From: Leptospira stimsonii | Lineage (GTDB): Bacteria; Spirochaetota; Leptospiria; Leptospirales; Leptospiraceae | Assembly: GCF_003545875.1 (NCBI RefSeq) | Contig: NZ_QHCS01000002.1 | Location: 376,001-440,000, forward strand | Length of the DNA stretch: 64,000 nucleotides | Direction: 5' to 3' | Shown here: one piece after another, positions 1 through 9,863 of the stretch | Position numbering within the stretch: position 1 is the first letter of the stretch | Layout of the letters: each line of letters starts with the position of its first letter | The notes under the pieces: model-generated | The model's input: only the letters and a program-made list of their open reading frames with translations | What the model was told of the DNA's origin: nothing | Databases searched by the model: none | Translations under genes and position numbers: made by a program

Positions 1-2
1 CT

Positions 3-425
3 TTGGAAGATTCTTGGTTTCCTACCGCATTCGGAAAAACGAATACGATCTCGCAAAACATCGCTTATCACGACTCTTGGGCCGGAGCGATCGGAGTGGA
101 ATATAAGACCGATTCTTTTGCGTATCGATCCGGTTACCGTTACAATACGGGAGTTGTTCGATCAGAAGGGATGAGCGCGTTACAAGCGGGAATTATGGTT
201 CAGCAATTAGCGACTCTCGGAATCAGTTTTCTCTCCGGAAACTGGAGTTTCGATTTTGCGGCGAACTATCTCTTCTCCAGAAAAATCGTGGCTTCTCAAG
301 GAAACGATTGGGCGGTTTTGCATTCGGTGTTTAATGCGAACGACATCCGCGTTTTGAATTATACACAATCTTTGCAGTCCGATGTTCCGGCTCTTTTGTT
401 CGGAGCTTCGTATCGATTTCAATGA
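3..425 (+). CDS. C-terminal part of a FadL/OmpP1-type outer membrane protein (cut by window edge)
   Basis: The frame is open to the left edge, so only about the last 140 residues are visible and the true start lies outside. The segment alternates short polar and aromatic beta-strand-like stretches (for example GVEYKTDSFAYRSGYRYN and NWSFDFAANYLF) and ends in GASYRFQ, a typical terminal beta strand with an aromatic near the C-terminus as used for insertion by the BAM machinery. This layout matches the C-terminal third of the OmpP1/FadL/TodX family of hydrophobic-compound channels. Family assignment is by pattern only. The molybdate genes start 64 bp downstream on the same strand, with no functional link implied. 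Confidence 0.6.
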   Translation: MEDSWFPTAFGKTNTISQNIAYHDSWAGAIGVEYKTDSFAYRSGYRYNTGVVRSEGMSALQAGIMVQQLATLGISFLSGNWSFDFAANYLFSRKIVASQGNDWAVLHSVFNANDIRVLNYTQSLQSDVPALLFGASYRFQ

Positions 426-489
426 GAAGGATTTTTGTTCCTTCTTCTCTTGTTGACTTTGTAAGAGGAAAAGAGTTTTCTATCAGTCA

Positions 490-1170
490 ATGGCATCGCT
501 TGATTGGGAAACGATTCGATATCCGGTTTTATTGACCTTAAGCGTAAGTGCTCTTTCCACATTGATTGCGACCGTCTTCGGAGTGTTTTGCGCGTACACT
601 ATGTTTAAAACAAAATTTTTCGGAAAAGAGTTGGTGGATTCCATTCTTACACTTCCGCTCGTTTTACCACCCACCGTTCTCGGATACTATCTATTGATTC
701 TTCTGGGAAGAAACGGATTCATTGGATTTCTTCTTTCCGATTTATTTCACTTTAGCGTTTTATTTCATTGGTCCGGGGCCGTGATCGCTTCCATTTTGGT
801 TTCCTTTCCTTTGGTTTATCGTTCGGCGAAAGCCGCTTTAGAAGACGTAGATTCCGATATGGAGGACACCGCGAAAACATTGGGTAAAGGGAATGTTACG
901 ATCTTCTGGGAAATTCTTCTTCCTCTCTCTTGGAGGGGAATTCTTGCCGGAGCGATGCTTGCCTACGCAAGAGGAATGGGAGAATTTGGTGCAACGCTGA
1001 TGATCGCCGGCAATATTCCTGAAAGGACGCAGACTCTTTCCCTGGCGATCTACGACGCAGTCCAATCCGGGAACGATGCCCTCGCGTTTAATCTTGTCGT
1101 TTTGACTTCGATTCTTTCCGTTTTGATTTTAACCGTTTCTACAAAACTTTTCAAAAAATCCCATTGGTAG
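490..1170 (+). CDS. modB: Molybdate ABC transporter permease ModB
   Basis: A 226-residue inner membrane protein with about five hydrophobic segments. It carries the EAA-type coupling loop that contacts the ATPase (EDTAKTLGKG followed by a distal LLP) and the ModB-like stretch ARGMGEFGATLMIAGN. Length is typical for ModB. In the family the permease dimer moves molybdate, and sometimes tungstate, delivered by ModA. modA follows 19 bp later and a ModC-type ATPase 106 bp after that, so the order B-A-C differs from the common A-B-C. A purine-rich stretch (agaggaaaagag) lies roughly 14 bp before the ATG, so the ribosome site is not ideal. Confidence 0.92.
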   Translation: MASLDWETIRYPVLLTLSVSALSTLIATVFGVFCAYTMFKTKFFGKELVDSILTLPLVLPPTVLGYYLLILLGRNGFIGFLLSDLFHFSVLFHWSGAVIASILVSFPLVYRSAKAALEDVDSDMEDTAKTLGKGNVTIFWEILLPLSWRGILAGAMLAYARGMGEFGATLMIAGNIPERTQTLSLAIYDAVQSGNDALAFNLVVLTSILSVLILTVSTKLFKKSHW

Positions 1171-1189
1171 TATATTAAATTAAAAGAAT

Positions 1190-1972
1190 ATGCATAAAAT
1201 TAGATTCATTTTTTTGTTTTCGGTCTTTTTCTTCTTTTCTCCCGTTTTTGGAGAAGAGAAAAAACAACTCATCGTATCCGCGGCTTCCAGTCTGACGCAA
1301 GCATTTACGGAAATCGGTAGAGAGTTTGATAAGAAATATTCGGTGAAAGTGGTTTTTAATTTTGCAGGCTCGGGTGTTCTGCTTCAACAAATTGAGAACG
1401 GTGCTCCCGCCGATATTTTTGCATCTGCCGATCAGGAGACCGTAGAAAGAGGGTTGGAGAAGGAGCTTTTTGATCCGAAATCTCGGAAGAATTTTATGAA
1501 AAATAAATTGGTTCTCATCGTTCCTTCTGACGGAATCTCGAAAATTCGAAACCTTTCTCAACTCAAAGAAGATTCGATTCAAAGAATTGCAATTGGAAAT
1601 TCCTCCACGGTTCCGGCGGGTCGATATGCTAAGGAAGTTCTGGAAAAAGAAGGAATCTATCAAGTTCTGGAGAATAAATTCATTCCGGGCGAGAACGTTA
1701 GGCAGGTATTGGACTACGTCGCGAGAGGCGAGGTGGACGCGGGTTTTGTATATAAGACCGACGCGATGTTGATGAAAGACAAAGTTCGGATTGCGATCGA
1801 AGATCTAAAGACGAAGCCGATTCTCTATCCGATCGTAATCGTTTCTAAAACGACATCGCCGAAAGAATCCAAACTTTTTTTGGAGTTCCTATCCTCGCCG
1901 GAAGCACGAACGATCTTTGAAAAATTCCACTTTGAAAGAATTGGATCAAACCGTGAATCTCTTTCAAAATAA
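1190..1972 (+). CDS. modA: Molybdate-binding periplasmic protein ModA
   Basis: A 260-residue substrate-binding protein with a clear Sec signal peptide (hydrophobic FIFLFSVFFFFSPVFG, cleavage expected before EEKK). The mature start has the family pattern IVSAASSLTQAF, then NFAGSGVLLQQI and GAPADIFASAD. In characterised ModA proteins the Ser residues of these segments contact the oxyanion. The stretch IGNSSTVPAGRYAKEVL is also typical. It lies directly after modB and before the ModC-type ATPase, forming a molybdate uptake unit. There is no strong Shine-Dalgarno, only AAAAGA two bases before the ATG, so translation may depend on modB. Confidence 0.92.
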   Translation: MHKIRFIFLFSVFFFFSPVFGEEKKQLIVSAASSLTQAFTEIGREFDKKYSVKVVFNFAGSGVLLQQIENGAPADIFASADQETVERGLEKELFDPKSRKNFMKNKLVLIVPSDGISKIRNLSQLKEDSIQRIAIGNSSTVPAGRYAKEVLEKEGIYQVLENKFIPGENVRQVLDYVARGEVDAGFVYKTDAMLMKDKVRIAIEDLKTKPILYPIVIVSKTTSPKESKLFLEFLSSPEARTIFEKFHFERIGSNRESLSK

Positions 1973-2078
1973 GGAATCAGCTTTGAAAGGAATCAAAGAA
2001 GATCCTTTACTCGAAAATGAATGAAAGCCCATCGAAACAATCGGAACGCGATCATAACACACGGATATATAAATCGGA

Positions 2079-2792
2079 ATGTCCCTCGAAATAAAGATTC
2101 AAAAAACGTTACGTGACGGAACAAGGACGTTCTTTCTCGATCTGAATTTCTCTTTTGAAAAGGATTTTTTATTGATCTACGGTCCTTCCGGTGCGGGTAA
2201 AACTCTGACTCTCAAAACAATCGCTGGTTTGATTCGTCCGGATCTTGGACGAATTTCGTTTCACGAAGACGTATTTTTCGACGCTGGAACTAAAGTGGAT
2301 CTCCCTGCACAAAAACGAAAGATAGGTTATCTTCCCCAAGGTTATTCTCTTTTTCCTCATCTTTCAGTACGAAAGAATATAGAATTCCCGTTAAAAAACG
2401 GTTTTATGTGTCGTTTGAAGCAAGACGATCAAAAAAGAATCGAGGAAATATTAGAATTATTTGAAATACGAAATCTATCGGAAAGTTATCCCAAAAATCT
2501 TTCCGGTGGACAAAAACAAAGGGTGGCCTTGGCGAGGGCGCTCGTAAAGCGACCTGACATTCTTCTTTTGGACGAACCCTTTGCCGCCCTCAATTCCGAG
2601 TTGAAAGATCGGATGAGAAATGAATTGAAGGAAATCCAAAAACTCCATCAAATCCCGGTCTTGATCGTTTCTCACGATCGCAATGACGCTTCCTTTTTTT
2701 CCGGAGAAATGCTAACCATGGAAAACGGTTCTATATTTAAAAAAATGAATCCTTTGAGGGAGAACGTGACAAAAGGAAAAAAAAGAGTTTAG
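2079..2792 (+). CDS. modC: Molybdate-type ABC transporter ATPase (ModC-like, no C-terminal MOP/TOBE domain)
   Basis: A 237-residue ATP-binding subunit. Walker A GPSGAGKT is at residues 35-42, the signature LSGGQ at 141-145, Walker B ILLLDEP at 160-166, and the switch His at about 199. It follows modB-modA on the same strand after 106 bp, so it most likely powers that permease. Classical ModC proteins are about 350 residues and end in a molybdate-binding MOP/TOBE domain; here the chain stops soon after the nucleotide-binding domain with a basic tail (TKGKKRV). The short form is intact, not visibly broken. Assignment as ModC rests on context. Confidence 0.8.
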   Translation: MSLEIKIQKTLRDGTRTFFLDLNFSFEKDFLLIYGPSGAGKTLTLKTIAGLIRPDLGRISFHEDVFFDAGTKVDLPAQKRKIGYLPQGYSLFPHLSVRKNIEFPLKNGFMCRLKQDDQKRIEEILELFEIRNLSESYPKNLSGGQKQRVALARALVKRPDILLLDEPFAALNSELKDRMRNELKEIQKLHQIPVLIVSHDRNDASFFSGEMLTMENGSIFKKMNPLRENVTKGKKRV

Positions 2793-2976
2793 GATTCGAA
2801 GTCATTGATGATCCAAAATCTGAATTTAGAACGTGATTGATTTCTTTCTCAATCTTCCACGTCGTCCGGGTTATGTAGAATCACTCCCAATGATACTTCG
2901 GCTTTGCCTCCCGATAAAAAACATTTTCTCACGGAAGGCTTTGCGGCAACGGAAATAGGGAACGTTCGAATGACTT

Positions 2977-4049
2977 TTAGATCGTATAATCTTCTACGTA
3001 AACCTTGATCTTTCTAAAACGAATATGAACCGTTTCTCCCGGAAGTAAGTTGAGATTTTGAAACTCGGTCGAGTTGAGTTGAGATTCCAGGATTGCACCC
3101 GTATCCAAACGTTTGAGATCGACTTTTACAATTCTTCCCGTCGAATGAATGTATTGAATCTCGGCCGGAATCGTTTGGGCCGGGATCGGCTCTCTTAAAA
3201 TTTCTACGTCATACGGACGCACATAACCGACAGCGTTCGCGTTTTCCACTTCCGCGTGTTCGGGAGCGTCTACTTTGATCTCACCTAATTGCGTTTGCCC
3301 ACCTTGGACTCTTCCATGGAAAAGATTCACGTCTCCCAGGAAGTGAAATACGAAGGAGTTTTTCGGATGATTGTAGACTTCGTCCGGAGTTCCCACTTGT
3401 TCTATCTTACCGGAACGTAAAATGACGACCTTATCCGAAACTTCAAGTGCCTCTTCCTGATCGTGAGTTACAAACACACTCGTGATGTGTATCTCATCGT
3501 GAAGACGTCTGAGCCAACTTCTGAGTTCCTTTCTTACTTTTGCGTCCAGCGCACCGAACGGTTCATCTAACAGCAAAAAACGAGGCTCGATCGCGAGAGC
3601 TCTTGCGAGTGCAATTCTTTGCCTTTGTCCTCCGGACAATTCGGCCGGATAACGGTTGTGAAAATTTTCCAATTGAACGAGTTTCAAAAGGCTCATCACC
3701 TTTTCTTTGATCGCTTCTTTGCTCGGTCTTTCCGATCGTTTTCTGACTTCGAGACCGAAAGCGATATTTTCAAAAATCGTCATATGGCGAAAGAGGGCGT
3801 AGTGTTGAAAAACGAAACCGACTCCTCTGTCCTTCGCGTTCTTTTTCCCGACTTCCTTTCCTTCGAAGATTACTTCTCCCGAATCGGCGTCTTCCAATCC
3901 CGCGATGATTCTTAAAAGAGTTGTTTTACCGGAACCGGAAGGTCCTAAAAGCGCGACCAATTCTCCGGAAGGAACTTCCAAGGATAAATTGTTTATGGCG
4001 GTAAAATTTCCGAATCGTTTAACGATATTCTTAACTTCGATTCCCATCA

Positions 4050-4050
<1 letters not shown>
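2977..4050 (-). CDS. cysA: Sulfate/thiosulfate ABC transporter ATPase CysA
   Basis: A 357-residue ATPase with Walker A GPSGSGKT at residues 36-43, signature LSGGQ at 138-142, Walker B FLLLDEP at 158-164 and switch His196 (VTHDQEEA). The C-terminal 115 residues, including NAVGYVRPYDVEI, form the TOBE-like regulatory domain usual for CysA. The start ATG shares one base with the stop of cysW, and a GAGGAGG ribosome site lies in the cysW 3' end, so the two are translationally coupled. It is the last gene of the sulfate uptake operon; the modC gene is convergent about 180 bp away. Confidence 0.93.
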
Positions 4051-4885
<835 letters not shown>

Positions 4886-4889
<4 letters not shown>

Positions 4890-5722
4890 CCCTTTCTCCT
4901 TGCGGATATCGTCTGAAGGATATTAATACCCAATAATATACTAAAAGAGATCACCAGCATAATGAATGCGATCCCCGTCGCTTCCTCGTATTCGTATTGT
5001 TCGAGTTTGGTGACGATCAATAAAGGAAGAATCTCCGTTTTACCGGGAAGATTTCCGGAAATAAAAACGACGGATCCGTATTCTCCGATTCCTCTTGCAA
5101 ACGCCATCGCGGCGCCGGTCACCATGGGAGGAATGAGTTCCGGAAAGATGATTCTTCTAAAAATTTGCCAGCGATTTGCACCGAGGCAATAAGCGGATTC
5201 TTCCAATTCCTTTGGAAATTCTTCCAAGACCGGTTGGACCGTTCTTACCACAAAGGGGAAGCCGATAAATATAAGTGCGATCACGATTCCGATCGGAGTG
5301 TATGCGATTTTGATTCCGTACGGATCCAGGAGTTTTCCTATGATTCCATTTTTCGTATAAATGGTGGTTAACGCGATTCCCGCTACCGCGGTCGGCAAAG
5401 TAAAAGGAAGGTCGACTAACGAATCCAAAAGCGACTTTCCGGGAAACTCGTATCGAACTAAAACCCAAGCAAATAGAAATCCGAGGAATAAATTTACGAA
5501 TGCCGCGATCGCTCCCGCGCCAAAACTCAAGTAAAGTGCGGATAAAATTCTTTCATTTGTGAGAAGTTTCCAAAAACCGTTCCAACCGATTCCCGTACTT
5601 TTTAGAAAGAGGGCGCCTAACGGAATAATGACTAACAAACTCAAGTAGGTTACGGTAAGTCCTAGGCTGATTCCAAAGGCGGACTTCCCATAGGGTTTGG
5701 TTCTAACGTTCAGGATGGACAC
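4886..5722 (-). CDS. cysT: Sulfate ABC transporter permease CysT (CysU)
   Basis: A 278-residue permease when read from the GTG at 5722. The open frame extends upstream to 5824 but that part would overlap the preceding binding-protein gene and adds a basic, non-membrane leader, so the GTG (protein MSILNVRTKPYGKSAFG) is preferred. About six hydrophobic helices follow, with the EAA-type loop (LEESAYCLGANRWQIF) and ARGIGEYGSVVFISGNLPGKTE, characteristic of CysT. It begins 35 bp after the sulfate-binding protein gene and overlaps cysW by four bases. Confidence 0.9.
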
Positions 5723-5757
5723 TTTTTCGTTTTCTCTTTTGCGACTTTTGTTTGAAT

Positions 5758-6768
5758 TTATTTCGAGTAAACCTGATCGAAAATTCCGCCTTCTGCGAAA
5801 TGTTTTTCTTGGGCTTTTTTCCAAGTGCCTTCGACGTCTCTGATCGTAAACAGTTTCAAAGTTTTGAATATGTTTTTATGCTTCGTCAAAGTCTTCGAGT
5901 CCGTAGGGCGATAGTAGTTTTTTGCGATGATCTCTTGTCCTTCGGGAGTATATAAGAATTTCAGATAACTCTCGGATACTTTAAGGGTTCCGTGTTTTTC
6001 GGCGTTCTTCGTGACGACGGCTACTGACGGTTCGGCGAGAATGCTCACCGAGGGAAAGACGATTTCCACTTGAGAGTTCGGCTGGTTTTCCGTTTCTTTG
6101 AGTGCGAGGTGCGCTTCGTTTTCCCAGGAGATCAAAACGTCTCCGATTCCCCTTTGAACAAATGTGGTCAGAGAACCTCTCGCTCCCGAATCCAATACAA
6201 GAACATTCTTATAGAGATTTTTAACGAATTCCTTTGCCTTTTCTTCCGAGCCGTATTTTCCCTTGGCAAAACCCCAGGCCGCAAGGTAGTTCCATCTCGC
6301 GCCACCTCCGGTTTTCGGATTCGGAGTCACGACTCCGATTCCCGGTTTTATCAAATCGTCCCAATCTTTGATTCCTTTCGGATTTCCTTTTCTTACGAGG
6401 AGAACGATTGCGGAAGTATAAGGAGAACTTTGGTGAGGGAGAAGATTCTCCCATTCAGTGGAAAGAAGTTTTGATTTTTCCGCGATCGCTTCGATATCCT
6501 GGGCGAGTGCGAGAGTGACTACGTCGGCTTCGAGTCCGTCGATCACGGCCCTGGCTTGTTTTCCGCTTCCACCGTGCGATTGATTGACGATCAATTCTTC
6601 TCCGGTTTGTTTTTTCCAATGAGCAATAAAGAGTTTATTGATTTGAGCATACAGTTCGCGAGTCGGATCGTAGGAAACATTCAAAAGTTTTGTCTGGGAA
6701 AAGAGGGGAAAAGAACCCGCAAACAGAAGAATTAGGATTAAGGTGAGTTTGGCTAATATTGAGTTCAT
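5758..6768 (-). CDS. sbp: Periplasmic sulfate-binding protein, copy 1
   Basis: A 336-residue binding protein with a signal peptide (LILILLFAGSFPLFSQ). Hallmarks of the Sbp/CysP family are clear: LLNVSYDPTRELY at the mature start, SHGGSGKQARAVIDGLEADV, NPKTGGGARWNYLAAWGF and LDSGARGSLTTFVQRGIGDVLISWENEA. It is followed by cysT after 35 bp. A candidate promoter with an overlapping palindrome lies 40-70 bp upstream (6807-6839), and an AGGAA ribosome site precedes the ATG by about eight bases. A close paralogue lies immediately upstream (7001-8005). Whether the two differ in ligand, such as sulfate versus thiosulfate, cannot be told from sequence. Confidence 0.93.
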   Translation of the reverse strand: MNSILAKLTLILILLFAGSFPLFSQTKLLNVSYDPTRELYAQINKLFIAHWKKQTGEELIVNQSHGGSGKQARAVIDGLEADVVTLALAQDIEAIAEKSKLLSTEWENLLPHQSSPYTSAIVLLVRKGNPKGIKDWDDLIKPGIGVVTPNPKTGGGARWNYLAAWGFAKGKYGSEEKAKEFVKNLYKNVLVLDSGARGSLTTFVQRGIGDVLISWENEAHLALKETENQPNSQVEIVFPSVSILAEPSVAVVTKNAEKHGTLKVSESYLKFLYTPEGQEIIAKNYYRPTDSKTLTKHKNIFKTLKLFTIRDVEGTWKKAQEKHFAEGGIFDQVYSK

Positions 6769-6806
6769 TCCGATCGTTCCTGGACTATTTTCTACAACAA
6801 AGTGAA

Positions 6807-6839
6807 CAAATATCTAATAAATTAGATATTTGAATCCAA
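6807..6839 (-). promoter_or_regulatory. Candidate promoter with overlapping palindromic operator upstream of sbp/cysTWA
   Basis: Positions 6807-6818 (CAAATATCTAAT) and 6821-6832 form a perfect inverted repeat with a 2-bp centre. On the - strand a TTGGAT box (6834-6839) and a TAGATA box (6811-6816) are separated by 17 bp, so the palindrome covers the spacer and -10 region, the usual place for repressor binding. The predicted transcript would start about 36 bp before the sbp start codon. The regulator is unknown. Confidence 0.5.
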
Positions 6840-6901
6840 TAAATATAAAGCTCGCTTGAAAGTAAAGAATTTTGTATTCTCCTCGGACTTTTGCCGCTCG
6901 A

Positions 6902-6986
6902 GCTTTTTCGGAATTCCTTCCTTTCAAAAAACGAAAAAGCGATTCGAACCAAGGAGATGAACTCAATTTATAAACTGAGTTCATCT
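6902..6986 (-). other. Two stem-loops in the gap between the two sulfate-binding protein genes
   Basis: Arms 6955-6965 and 6976-6986 pair perfectly over 11 bp around a 10-nt loop, directly downstream of the copy 2 stop codon. A second 9-bp stem (6902-6910 with 6932-6940) follows. Neither has a clean U-tract in the - direction, so they may be processing or partial termination structures that make copy 2 more abundant than the transporter mRNA. That role is inference. Confidence 0.35.
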
Positions 6987-7000
6987 TAAGAATGGAGTGA

Positions 7001-8005
7001 TTATTTTACGTAGAGCTGGTCGAAGGAGGCTCCATCTGCAAAATGATCTTTTTGTGCTTTATGCCATCCGCCGAAATGTCCATCCACAGTGATCAAATCC
7101 AATTTTGGAAATTTGGATTCGTATTTTTTTAGTACGGTCGGGTTTCTCGGGCGATATCCGTGTTTTGCAATGATTTCTTGAGCGGCTTCGGAGTAGAGAG
7201 ATTTCAAATACGCTTTTGCCGTTTCCAAGGTTCCGTGTTTCTCCGCGTTTTTTTCTACGATCGCAACGGGAGGTTCCGCGAGAATGCTTAAGGAAGGAAA
7301 TACTACTTCGTATTTATCCTTTCCAAATTCTTCCAAGATCAAAAAGGATTCGTTTTCCCACGCGATCAAGACGTCGCCGATTCCGTTTTGTGCAAAGGTG
7401 TTGCTCGAACCGCGGGCGCCGGAATCCAAAACCGGAACATTCTTAAATAACGTTTTTATAAAGTCCTGAACCTTAGCATTGTCGTTGTTGAATTTTTTCT
7501 GAGCGAAAGCCCAAGCCGCAAGATAATTCCATCTCGCACCGCCGCTCGTTTTCGGATTCGGAGTGATCACTCCGACCTTCGGTTTAACGAGATCATCCCA
7601 ATCTTTGATATTCTTCGGATTTCCTTTTCGGACCACGAAGACGATCGTGGAAGTATATGGTGTGCTATTATTGGGAAGACTCTTCAACCAGTCTCTCGCG
7701 ATCAGCCCTTTGGAAGCAATGATATCGATATCATACGCGAGTGCCAGTGTCACGATATCCGCTTCGAGTCCGTCGATTACGGATCTTGCTTGTTTTCCGC
7801 TTCCGCCGTGTGATTGATTGATACGAACGTCGTCTCCGGTTTTCGATTTCCAGTAATTGGCGAACAGTTTGTTATATTCAGCGTATAACTCCCTGGTCGG
7901 ATCGTATGAAACGTTGAGTAGAGTTACGTCTTTTGCCGAGAGATTCATGTTCCCGATGGTCCAGAAGAACGTGACCGCCGCGATTTTAAAAATTTTTGTT
8001 TTCAT
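7001..8005 (-). CDS. Periplasmic sulfate-binding protein, copy 2
   Basis: A 334-residue paralogue of the neighbouring sbp product, sharing LLNVSYDPTRELY, QSHGGSGKQARSVIDGLEADI and NPKTSGGARWNYLAAWAF. The ATG at 8005 gives a proper signal peptide (MKTKIFKIAAVTFFWTIG...LSAK); a longer frame to 8053 would run into the upstream gene and puts polar residues before the signal. It begins 28 bp after the stop of the outer membrane barrel gene, so the two are probably co-transcribed, delivering substrate from porin to binding protein. Ligand preference relative to copy 1 is unknown. Confidence 0.9.
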   Translation of the reverse strand: MKTKIFKIAAVTFFWTIGNMNLSAKDVTLLNVSYDPTRELYAEYNKLFANYWKSKTGDDVRINQSHGGSGKQARSVIDGLEADIVTLALAYDIDIIASKGLIARDWLKSLPNNSTPYTSTIVFVVRKGNPKNIKDWDDLVKPKVGVITPNPKTSGGARWNYLAAWAFAQKKFNNDNAKVQDFIKTLFKNVPVLDSGARGSSNTFAQNGIGDVLIAWENESFLILEEFGKDKYEVVFPSLSILAEPPVAIVEKNAEKHGTLETAKAYLKSLYSEAAQEIIAKHGYRPRNPTVLKKYESKFPKLDLITVDGHFGGWHKAQKDHFADGASFDQLYVK

Positions 8006-8033
8006 CGTTTTATTCCTAACATCTAATTTTGAA

Positions 8034-9863
8034 TTACATTGCGAATTGGACAAAAAGAAAGAAGCTGTATGACTTTCCGTCCAGAGTGTATCGATCGTTT
8101 ACGTTCGCCGCCCATGGGTTCACTCTTGCGTTTCGAACCGAATCGCCCGCCAGAAGATAAGAACCTCCTGTCCAGATTGAGACGTAATCTTTGAGATAAT
8201 ACTGATAGATAACGTCGAACTCGTAGAAAAGGCGTTTGCCACCTCTTTCTCCCAGTTTATAACCGCCGAACGCCGAACCCGTAGAGTTTTCCGTCGTAAG
8301 TCCCGTGTTAGGCGATCCTCCGGAAGAATACCACGCGTCGTTTACGGACGCTTTTTGAACGTCGTAGGCGACGAAGATAAATCTTCCGTAGTTCGCGGAG
8401 TTATACATCAAGTGAATCGATTTGGTTCGGGTGTTCGACCAGAAGGTCGCGTTTACGATCCCGTTTCCGGAATCGAAGTAGGGGAAACCGCCGGATCTTG
8501 TCGCAAAGGACGCGTCATAGGTCGCAACCTTATTGTCCGTTCTGTTTGGATCTCCGGAGGCGAACGAATATTGAATCCCGACTCGGAAACGATCAAAAAA
8601 AGTATAACCGGTCTGAGCGATAAAATACTTTGTGTCGTATTGAACGTTTTCGGTATAAATTCTCGCAGAATTCGTTTTACCGTCGACGGTTTGTTTGAGT
8701 GGATCCCAACCTGCATTCACTCTTTGTCCGTTGAAGCCGTATTGCCACGAACCTTCCAAAGTCCAATCCCAAGATTTTGTTTTCGGTAATCGGTTGCTAT
8801 CGGTTCTGTTTGTTAAACGAAATCCGACCGTATTCAAATCGTCTCTTTGTCTAGTTCTATCCAAACTGGAAGTAGGAGTGGGACCTTGTTCCCATTTTTT
8901 ATCGATATTGAAGTAGTAGAAATCCACTAGAAAGTCTTCAAACTTTAGAGTGTTGTATAAACCGGAAAGATACGTATCATTGACGGTTCCTCTTTTGACG
9001 CCGTTCGCCGTATTGTTACCGCTTCCCGCGTTCGAGTCTTCCGCGATGATGGAGGTAAATGCTTCCGAGTTGAAATATTTGGAGTTGTATTTTACCCTCG
9101 CGCCGTCGAAGGAATTACCCGTTTGACCGTCGTTTCTGCCTCCTATATATCTGTTGTCACCGAAGCCGAAGATCTGTCGTCCGATGTAAACTTCGAACCC
9201 TTCCGCAAAGTTTTTCAGTTGAATGAATCCTTCTCTGAGGTCCGTGTTGTTTTTAACGCTTACGGAGTTGGTTGCGGTGGGAGCGGAGCTCAGTTCCACG
9301 CCGGCTGAGTTCGAAAGACCGAGATAACCTAACTGTCCGTCTTTACGCGATTGTTCTCCCCCGAAAACGCGAACGTCTTGGATCGTCACCTTCGCCGCGA
9401 CGTAAGGGCTCGGATCGATGATAAACGAAACCTGAGAATTCTGAGTCGCATAATTACGATCGTCCTGAGTTCGCTTATCAAAATCCGCGTTGTGGCTGTA
9501 ATCAAAACGAGGACGAACCTGAAAGCCGACGCGAAAGATATCGCCGAGCCAGAGACGATCGACCTTACGAACCGCGTCCTGGTGTTCCGGAGAAAGGAGC
9601 ATCGATTTCATAAATTCTCCGGGTAGTTTACCCTTGTAAGGGCTCTTGTACGGTTCTTCTTTTGCGAGCTCTTGTTGAATTTCAGGAATTCCTTTCCCGT
9701 CGTTCGGTTGTTCTTCGTATTTCACGTCCGACGGAGGATCCAAATTTAGAATCGGAGCGGATTCTGAAGATTTAGTTTTTTTTGTATCTTGAGAGAATAG
9801 GCCAAATGTAAGAGTACAAATGAAAAAAACTCCCGTAATTATTTTAGTCATCGTATGTTTCAC
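8034..9863 (-). CDS. Alginate-export-type outer membrane beta-barrel porin
   Basis: A 609-residue exported protein: signal peptide (ITGVFFICTLTFGLFSQ), a proline/acid-rich linker to about residue 95, then a long beta-barrel with repeated aromatic-alternating strands. Segments such as FAEGFEVYIGRQIFGFGDNRYIGGRNDG and FDGARVKYNS are typical of the Alginate_exp (AlgE-like) porin family, and the chain ends with an amphipathic strand FFLFVQFAM. The GTG at 9863 is chosen because AGGAGG at 9871-9876 sits seven bases before it. It heads the sulfate uptake locus, so the channel more likely admits sulfate or an organosulfur anion than alginate; this is inferred from context only. Confidence 0.78.
   Translation of the reverse strand: MKHTMTKIITGVFFICTLTFGLFSQDTKKTKSSESAPILNLDPPSDVKYEEQPNDGKGIPEIQQELAKEEPYKSPYKGKLPGEFMKSMLLSPEHQDAVRKVDRLWLGDIFRVGFQVRPRFDYSHNADFDKRTQDDRNYATQNSQVSFIIDPSPYVAAKVTIQDVRVFGGEQSRKDGQLGYLGLSNSAGVELSSAPTATNSVSVKNNTDLREGFIQLKNFAEGFEVYIGRQIFGFGDNRYIGGRNDGQTGNSFDGARVKYNSKYFNSEAFTSIIAEDSNAGSGNNTANGVKRGTVNDTYLSGLYNTLKFEDFLVDFYYFNIDKKWEQGPTPTSSLDRTRQRDDLNTVGFRLTNRTDSNRLPKTKSWDWTLEGSWQYGFNGQRVNAGWDPLKQTVDGKTNSARIYTENVQYDTKYFIAQTGYTFFDRFRVGIQYSFASGDPNRTDNKVATYDASFATRSGGFPYFDSGNGIVNATFWSNTRTKSIHLMYNSANYGRFIFVAYDVQKASVNDAWYSSGGSPNTGLTTENSTGSAFGGYKLGERGGKRLFYEFDVIYQYYLKDYVSIWTGGSYLLAGDSVRNARVNPWAANVNDRYTLDGKSYSFFLFVQFAM

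Noticed and set aside
5723..5824. N-terminal extension of CysT
   Set aside because: It would overlap the sbp gene and adds a basic leader before the membrane helices; a GTG at 5722 fits the family length.
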